From NCBI RefSeq assembly GCF_900116625.1, contig NZ_FPBE01000001.1, positions 744,001 through 808,000 on the forward strand: DNA of 64,000 nt, in the 5' to 3' direction. This document shows positions 60,495 to 64,000 of this stretch, one piece after another. The notes under the pieces are model-generated. The model worked only from the letters and a program-made list of their open reading frames with translations. It made no database searches and was not told the origin of the DNA. This DNA comes from Idiomarina abyssalis (GTDB taxonomy: Bacteria > Pseudomonadota > Gammaproteobacteria > Enterobacterales > Alteromonadaceae). Within the stretch, counting starts at the first letter, position 1. Every line of letters begins with the position of its first letter. The position numbers were made by a program, and so were the translations under genes.

Positions 60495-61319
60495 ATGGAA
60501 AACATAAAACAACGCATCATCGATGCATTTGAACAACGTGATCAGCTCAACGCCCATACTGAAAATGACGACTTGCGTGAAGCAGTTCGCTACGTCATTG
60601 ACGAGATTGACCGCGGCGAGTTGCGAGTCGCTGAAAAAATTTCGGGCGAGTGGGTTGTTCATCAATGGCTGAAAAAAGCCGTTCTGCTGTCGTTTCGTTT
60701 AAACGACAACGACCTGATTGAAGGCGGCGAAACCCGCTTCTGGGACAAAGTGCCGGCGAAATTTGCTGACTATGACAGTGCCCGTTTCCGTGCCGAAGGC
60801 ATGCGCGTTGTACCACCGGCTATGGTGCGTAAAGGTGCTTTTATTGGCCGCAATGTCGTCGTTATGCCGTCATACGTAAATATTGGTGCATACGTTGGTG
60901 AAGGCACTATGGTTGATACTTGGGCTACTGTCGGCTCCTGCGCACAAATCGGTAAAAATGTGCACCTATCCGGCGGTGTTGGAATCGGTGGTGTTCTGGA
61001 GCCGCTGCAGGCAAACCCGACGATTATTGAAGATAACTGCTTCATTGGTGCGCGCTCAGAAATTGTTGAAGGCGTTATTGTTGAAGAAGGCGCGGTGATT
61101 TCCATGGGCGTTTACATTGGCCAGAGCACGCGCATTTATGACCGCGAAAATGACCGCATTCTATATGGTCGCGTACCTTCAGGTTCCGTTGTTGTACCAG
61201 GTTCATTGCCTTCTGCAAACGGTACACACAGCCTATACGCTGCCATTATTGTAAAACGGGTAGATGCTAAAACTCGTGCCAAAGTGGGTATCAATGCCCT
61301 GCTACGCAGCGCGGAATAA
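60495..61319 (+). CDS. dapD: Tetrahydrodipicolinate N-succinyltransferase
   Basis: A 274-residue trimeric hexapeptide-repeat acyltransferase of the succinylase branch of lysine and diaminopimelate synthesis. The N-terminal helical region precedes repeats beginning at [44 protein letters not shown]-terminal active-site region includes [12 protein letters not shown]. It lies 9 bases after glnD; the map-glnD-dapD order is conserved. Confidence 0.97.
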   Translation: MENIKQRIIDAFEQRDQLNAHTENDDLREAVRYVIDEIDRGELRVAEKISGEWVVHQWLKKAVLLSFRLNDNDLIEGGETRFWDKVPAKFADYDSARFRAEGMRVVPPAMVRKGAFIGRNVVVMPSYVNIGAYVGEGTMVDTWATVGSCAQIGKNVHLSGGVGIGGVLEPLQANPTIIEDNCFIGARSEIVEGVIVEEGAVISMGVYIGQSTRIYDRENDRILYGRVPSGSVVVPGSLPSANGTHSLYAAIIVKRVDAKTRAKVGINALLRSAE

Positions 61320-61322
61320 CTT

Positions 61323-62033
61323 TTACTTAAGAAATGGCTGGTGAAACTCATCCGGCAGTGGTATTTCCAAATTGATGGACTCGCCACTGACTGGGTGTTT
61401 AAAGCTAAGTCCAGTCGCTGCCAGCAGTAAACGGTGGCAATTAAAGTGCTCGCGAAAAAAGTTATTATGCCGGCCATCCCCATGGTTGGTGTCACCAACA
61501 ATGGGATGTCGAATGTGGGCCATGTGGCGGCGTAACTGATGCTTGCGTCCCGTTTCTGGTTGTAACTGAACCAATGAATAACGCGTGGTATCGTGTTTTT
61601 TGCTGACCTTATAAGGCAATTCAACCTGCTTTAAGCATTTATAATGCGTCACCGCCGGCTGTTTTTCTTTATCGGTATCCGCGTCAGCGTCCGCTAATTT
61701 ATCCAGTTCTTCTTTTAGCGCGTAATCAATAGTACCGCTTTCAGCTACATAACCTCTGACGACCGCATGATAGGTTTTTCTTACCTCACGAGCGGTTAAC
61801 TGTTCAGTCAAAGTTCGTGCGATATCACTACTAAGAGCAAAGATGAGTAACCCTGACGTTGGCCTGTCCAGCCGATGCACAGGGTAGACATGACGCCCCA
61901 ATTGGTTTCGCAGCATTTGCATAGCAAATTCACGGGCACCGCTTGCTATGCGGCTTCGGTGAACCAGTAAGCCACTGGGTTTATTAATAACAGCTAAATG
62001 TTCGTCTTGGTAAACAAGTTCTAACTGCTTCAC
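61323..62033 (-). CDS. truC: tRNA pseudouridine(65) synthase TruC
   Basis: A 236-residue RluA-family pseudouridine synthase. The catalytic Asp is in the motif HRLDRPTSGLLIFA, and the N-terminal DEHLAVINKPSGLLVHRS and LQPETGRKHQLRRHMAHIRHPIVGD segments are typical. The yqcC-truC order assigns it to TruC rather than RluA or RluC. An acidic insertion (ELDKLADADADTDKEKQ, about 110-125) interrupts the middle. Confidence 0.9.
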   Translation of the reverse strand: MKQLELVYQDEHLAVINKPSGLLVHRSRIASGAREFAMQMLRNQLGRHVYPVHRLDRPTSGLLIFALSSDIARTLTEQLTAREVRKTYHAVVRGYVAESGTIDYALKEELDKLADADADTDKEKQPAVTHYKCLKQVELPYKVSKKHDTTRYSLVQLQPETGRKHQLRRHMAHIRHPIVGDTNHGDGRHNNFFREHFNCHRLLLAATGLSFKHPVSGESINLEIPLPDEFHQPFLK

Positions 62034-62035
62034 CG

Positions 62036-62380
62036 TTAGACGTCTTCCTGCAGAGGATCAGTGCCACTTAGCAGCACATCAAACTCACGGATTAGAGCGA
62101 TAAGTTGTTCGTATTGTTCAAGCTCGTTACGGTAGGTATGAGCAGCCATTGGACTAACCGCGACGCCCTCAGGCAAAGGTCGTTGACTGTCGACCAGAGA
62201 CCACATCCGCGGCAACATAATAAATTGCAGCCACTGATGAAACTCCAGCGTATCAACAGCAAAAGGCTGCTGACTTTCCAAAGCCTGCACGGGAGGCTGG
62301 TGAGACTGCCATAAGCCAAGACTGTTCAGTTCGCGCTCTATTCTATCAAGTAATCGAGCGGCTTTCTGATACTGCTCCAT
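62036..62380 (-). CDS. yqcC: YqcC family protein (DUF446)
   Basis: A 114-residue helical protein of the YqcC family. The middle stretch FAVDTLEFHQWLQFIMLPRMWSLVDSQRPLPEGVAVSPMAAHTY is the family core. I set the ATG at 62380 for the GGAG 6 bases upstream; an ATG 6 codons earlier is possible. It is always found with truC in enterics, 2 bases before it here, but its role is unknown. Confidence 0.88.
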   Translation of the reverse strand: MEQYQKAARLLDRIERELNSLGLWQSHQPPVQALESQQPFAVDTLEFHQWLQFIMLPRMWSLVDSQRPLPEGVAVSPMAAHTYRNELEQYEQLIALIREFDVLLSGTDPLQEDV

Positions 62381-62391
62381 ATCAGACTCCG

Positions 62392-62421
62392 TTACCACAT
62401 CATTGTATAAACCGATATAAT
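62392..62421 (+). promoter_or_regulatory. Candidate promoter of the DUF3549-DUF3301 pair
   Basis: TTACCA (62392-62397), 18 bases, and a consensus -10 TATAAT (62416-62421) followed by GGCGCC. The -35 is imperfect. The distance to the start codon at 62474 is about 45 bases from the predicted transcription start. Confidence 0.38.
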
Positions 62422-62473
62422 GGCGCCATAGTGATTTAATACGCCTTAAAATTCAAGCAAAAAGGGAGCGCCT

Positions 62474-63505
62474 GTGTCAGCACCGACCATCACCACCTTG
62501 GGTGAGTTTTTGCAAGCCGGCCAAGCAGAGTACAAAATTTTTGATATTGGCAGATGCCTTACTGAACTGTCTCAGGATGACTTTGCTGCTATTGAGCACC
62601 AGCAACGTCCTTACCCCTACCCGATAGCCAGACAGGCTCAACTGGCGATATTGTTTCAGCATAAGCAGCATGATCAGCAGCCTTTCATCTGGTTTTTGCA
62701 GTTCCCTTTGGATGAGCGCGGGCTTTTAAATTTAGCGGCACGTAATCAATACCTTGAATATGTGGTTAACGCATTGGGCCACGAAATTACCGGTGAGATG
62801 ACCGAGGAGCAACAAAAGCAACTGCAGCAGAATCCTTATTTACTCACACCGAATGAGCATCAGCGGGCTGCGTTGCATGCACGGGTTCAGCGTCAGCTAA
62901 AGCTGTCACCCTCAATTCACTTTGAGACCGCGGAAGCTTACTTAAAACAACCGGAAGCTGACATTGACTGGCAGCAAATTGGCTTACAAGGCCTGCACGA
63001 CTGTGCAGCCCGATTAGAGCAACTGCCGGAACTGAGCGAAGCCATAGCAACACATTTTTCAACTTACCCTAAAGCGGTAAGGCAGCCGCTCGCTGTTGCC
63101 CTTGAACAGCAAAGCATCACGCCACGACTACGAGATTCATTGCTTGAGCATGTTAAGAGCAATGGTGCACTGCTTTGTACAGACAGCCTGAGAGCGTTAG
63201 CTTCCGTTGCCACTCACCCGCGCGTACAAAAGTCCGTCAACGAGACCATTCCTGATGCAAACGCTGACCAACTGGTTGTTGTCGCCGCCCGATTATGGCC
63301 CGTACTTAACGATGAGCACAGCTTGTTAAGCTATTTAGATGCAATCGCTTCACTGGATAACGCCCTGTTTGATGCGTTATTTCAGGATATTATTGCCTTA
63401 CCGGATATACGTCCCCTGCTTCTGTCTATATTGGCACAGCAGAAACAGTCGGAAGCCGTTGGCGAAGCTTTAAACCGATTAAAACAGCAAACCCGGAGCG
63501 CTTGA
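62474..63505 (+). CDS. DUF3549 family protein
   Basis: A 343-residue soluble protein. The N-terminal TITTLGEFLQAGQAEYKIFDIGRCLTELSQDDFAAIEHQQRPYPYPIARQAQLAILF matches my recollection of DUF3549, found in Vibrio and Alteromonadales next to yqcC and DUF3301. The remainder is all-helical with HEAT-like character. The start is GTG at 62474 with AAAGGGAG upstream. Function is not known to me. Confidence 0.8.
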   Translation: MSAPTITTLGEFLQAGQAEYKIFDIGRCLTELSQDDFAAIEHQQRPYPYPIARQAQLAILFQHKQHDQQPFIWFLQFPLDERGLLNLAARNQYLEYVVNALGHEITGEMTEEQQKQLQQNPYLLTPNEHQRAALHARVQRQLKLSPSIHFETAEAYLKQPEADIDWQQIGLQGLHDCAARLEQLPELSEAIATHFSTYPKAVRQPLAVALEQQSITPRLRDSLLEHVKSNGALLCTDSLRALASVATHPRVQKSVNETIPDANADQLVVVAARLWPVLNDEHSLLSYLDAIASLDNALFDALFQDIIALPDIRPLLLSILAQQKQSEAVGEALNRLKQQTRSA

Positions 63506-63816
63506 TGAACTTACTTGATGTTATTGTTTTTCTCGGGTTGGCAACCGCAATATGGGTTTTCTGGCAACATCGCCAGCAGTCGGAAAGCGCGCAAAAACAC
63601 GCTGTTTTTTATTGTAAACAGCAAGGTTTGCAGTTTCTGGATATTCGTCGTGAGGATACCCGATGGTCTTTTAAAGGAAGCCAGCCGGGCTGGCGAAGTA
63701 CATTTAAAATGGGGTTTAGCAGCGACGGAGAAACTCGTTATGAAGGAGAACTGACTCTTCATAACCAGCGCTTAGTTGGTGTTGAGTTACCGCCGTTTCG
63801 AATTCCCGGTCAATAA
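63505..63816 (+). CDS. DUF3301 family protein
   Basis: A 103-residue protein with one N-terminal membrane helix (MNLLDVIVFLGLATAIWVFW). A basic cytoplasmic domain follows, with YCKQQGLQFLDIRREDTRWSFKG and DGETRYEGELTLHNQRLVGVELPPFRI. ATG 63505 overlaps the DUF3549 stop (TGATG), with GGAG 8 bases upstream; the preceding TTG is an unlikely alternative. The tight coupling suggests it works with the DUF3549 protein. Confidence 0.82.
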   Translation: MNLLDVIVFLGLATAIWVFWQHRQQSESAQKHAVFYCKQQGLQFLDIRREDTRWSFKGSQPGWRSTFKMGFSSDGETRYEGELTLHNQRLVGVELPPFRIPGQ

Positions 63817-64000
63817 TTTAACCCAGGCATCTTTATACATAACCCAGTCACCCAGTAAGCTATATAAAGGATACTGAAAAGTGGCTGGCTTATTCTTCTC
63901 AAACACAAAGTGACCCAGCCAGGCAAATCCATAACCAATAACCGGCAAAGCCAGCAACCACCAATAGTTAGCGCTAACCAAAGCGTAAACTAACACAGCC
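63787..64000 (-). CDS. DUF962 (Mpo1-like) membrane protein, C-terminal part (partial)
   Basis: Open from the right edge to a TGA or TAA ending at 63787; the gene's 5' end lies outside the window. The visible 70 residues contain a hydrophobic segment (YWWLLALPVIGYGFAWLGHFVFEKNKPATFQYPLYSLLGDWVMYKDA), the hallmark of DUF962/Mpo1-like proteins. Yeast Mpo1 is an alpha-oxidation dioxygenase with conserved His; the HFVFEKNKPA motif here is the corresponding region. It overlaps the end of the DUF3301 gene by 30 bases. Confidence 0.78.
   Translation of the reverse strand, partial: AVLVYALVSANYWWLLALPVIGYGFAWLGHFVFEKNKPATFQYPLYSLLGDWVMYKDAWVKLLTGNSKRR

Overview
The window is a chromosomal segment of a gammaproteobacterium of the Alteromonadales. 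An Idiomarina-like genome fits best: the housekeeping gene orders are classically gammaproteobacterial, the proteins have the general look of that group, and GC content appears moderate. The genus is my impression and has not been checked against a database. Most of the 64 kb is dense core genome in co-directional operons with short overlaps. Accessory DNA is confined to two patches.

Layout. (1) 1-3012: 3' part of a thiamine operon, thiE(end)-thiF-thiS-thiG-thiH, which makes the thiazole half of thiamine. (2) 2963-6563, minus strand: pyrG-eno plus an unrecognised gene overlapping both eno and thiH. (3) 6723-12124: a plus-strand CDF-type transporter, then a minus-strand run of 13 small genes (OmpW-size barrel, two TonB-C-like lipoproteins, six small membrane proteins, a small lipoprotein, a YjdF-like and a DUF488 protein, a MazG-like pyrophosphohydrolase). 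This run separates mazG from pyrG, which are neighbours in many relatives, so it looks like an inserted accessory block. (4) 12314-25563, minus strand: the rpoE-rseA-rseB-rseC, lepA-lepB-rnc-era-recO-pdxJ-acpS and rlmD-relA-mazG blocks, covering envelope stress, translation, ribosome assembly, vitamin B6 and the stringent response. (5) 25709-29332: nadB, sdhE with a shortened ygfX-like gene, ygfZ, slyD. (6) 29412-31416: AT-rich patch with a secreted Cys-rich protein, a small membrane protein, 345 bp without a gene, and an ogt gene broken by an apparent internal deletion. (7) 31521-37611, minus strand: lysS, prfB with its programmed +1 frameshift, recJ, dsbC, xerD. (8) 37693-42853: unknown gene, tRNA-Tyr, quinone oxidoreductase, a response regulator with TPR-like tail, and a pirin/glutathionyl-hydroquinone reductase pair. 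(9) 42948-56753, minus strand: the envelope biogenesis run rpsB-tsf / pyrH-frr / uppS-cdsA-dxr-rseP-bamA-skp-lpxD-fabZ-lpxA-lpxB. (10) 57039-61319, plus strand: map-glnD-dapD. (11) 61323-64000: truC-yqcC, a DUF3549/DUF3301 pair and the end of a DUF962-like gene.

How they work together. Outer-membrane assembly (bamA, skp, lpxABD, fabZ) and the envelope stress circuit (rpoE, rseA, rseB, rseP) are both present, so the window holds sigma-E, its anti-sigma factor, the RseB sensor and the site-2 protease that releases it. Isoprenoid steps (dxr, uppS) and phospholipid activation (cdsA) share the envelope operon. Regulatory RNA-level features visible in the sequence are the rpsB leader with a pseudoknot, the prfB frameshift site, intrinsic terminators after slyD, tsf and frr, and a sigma70-like promoter whose -10 lies inside the loop of the frr terminator. 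I found no CRISPR array, insertion sequence, prophage, rRNA or replication origin. No clear new defence or biosynthetic system is visible; the best candidate for something undescribed is the run of small envelope proteins between mazG and pyrG.
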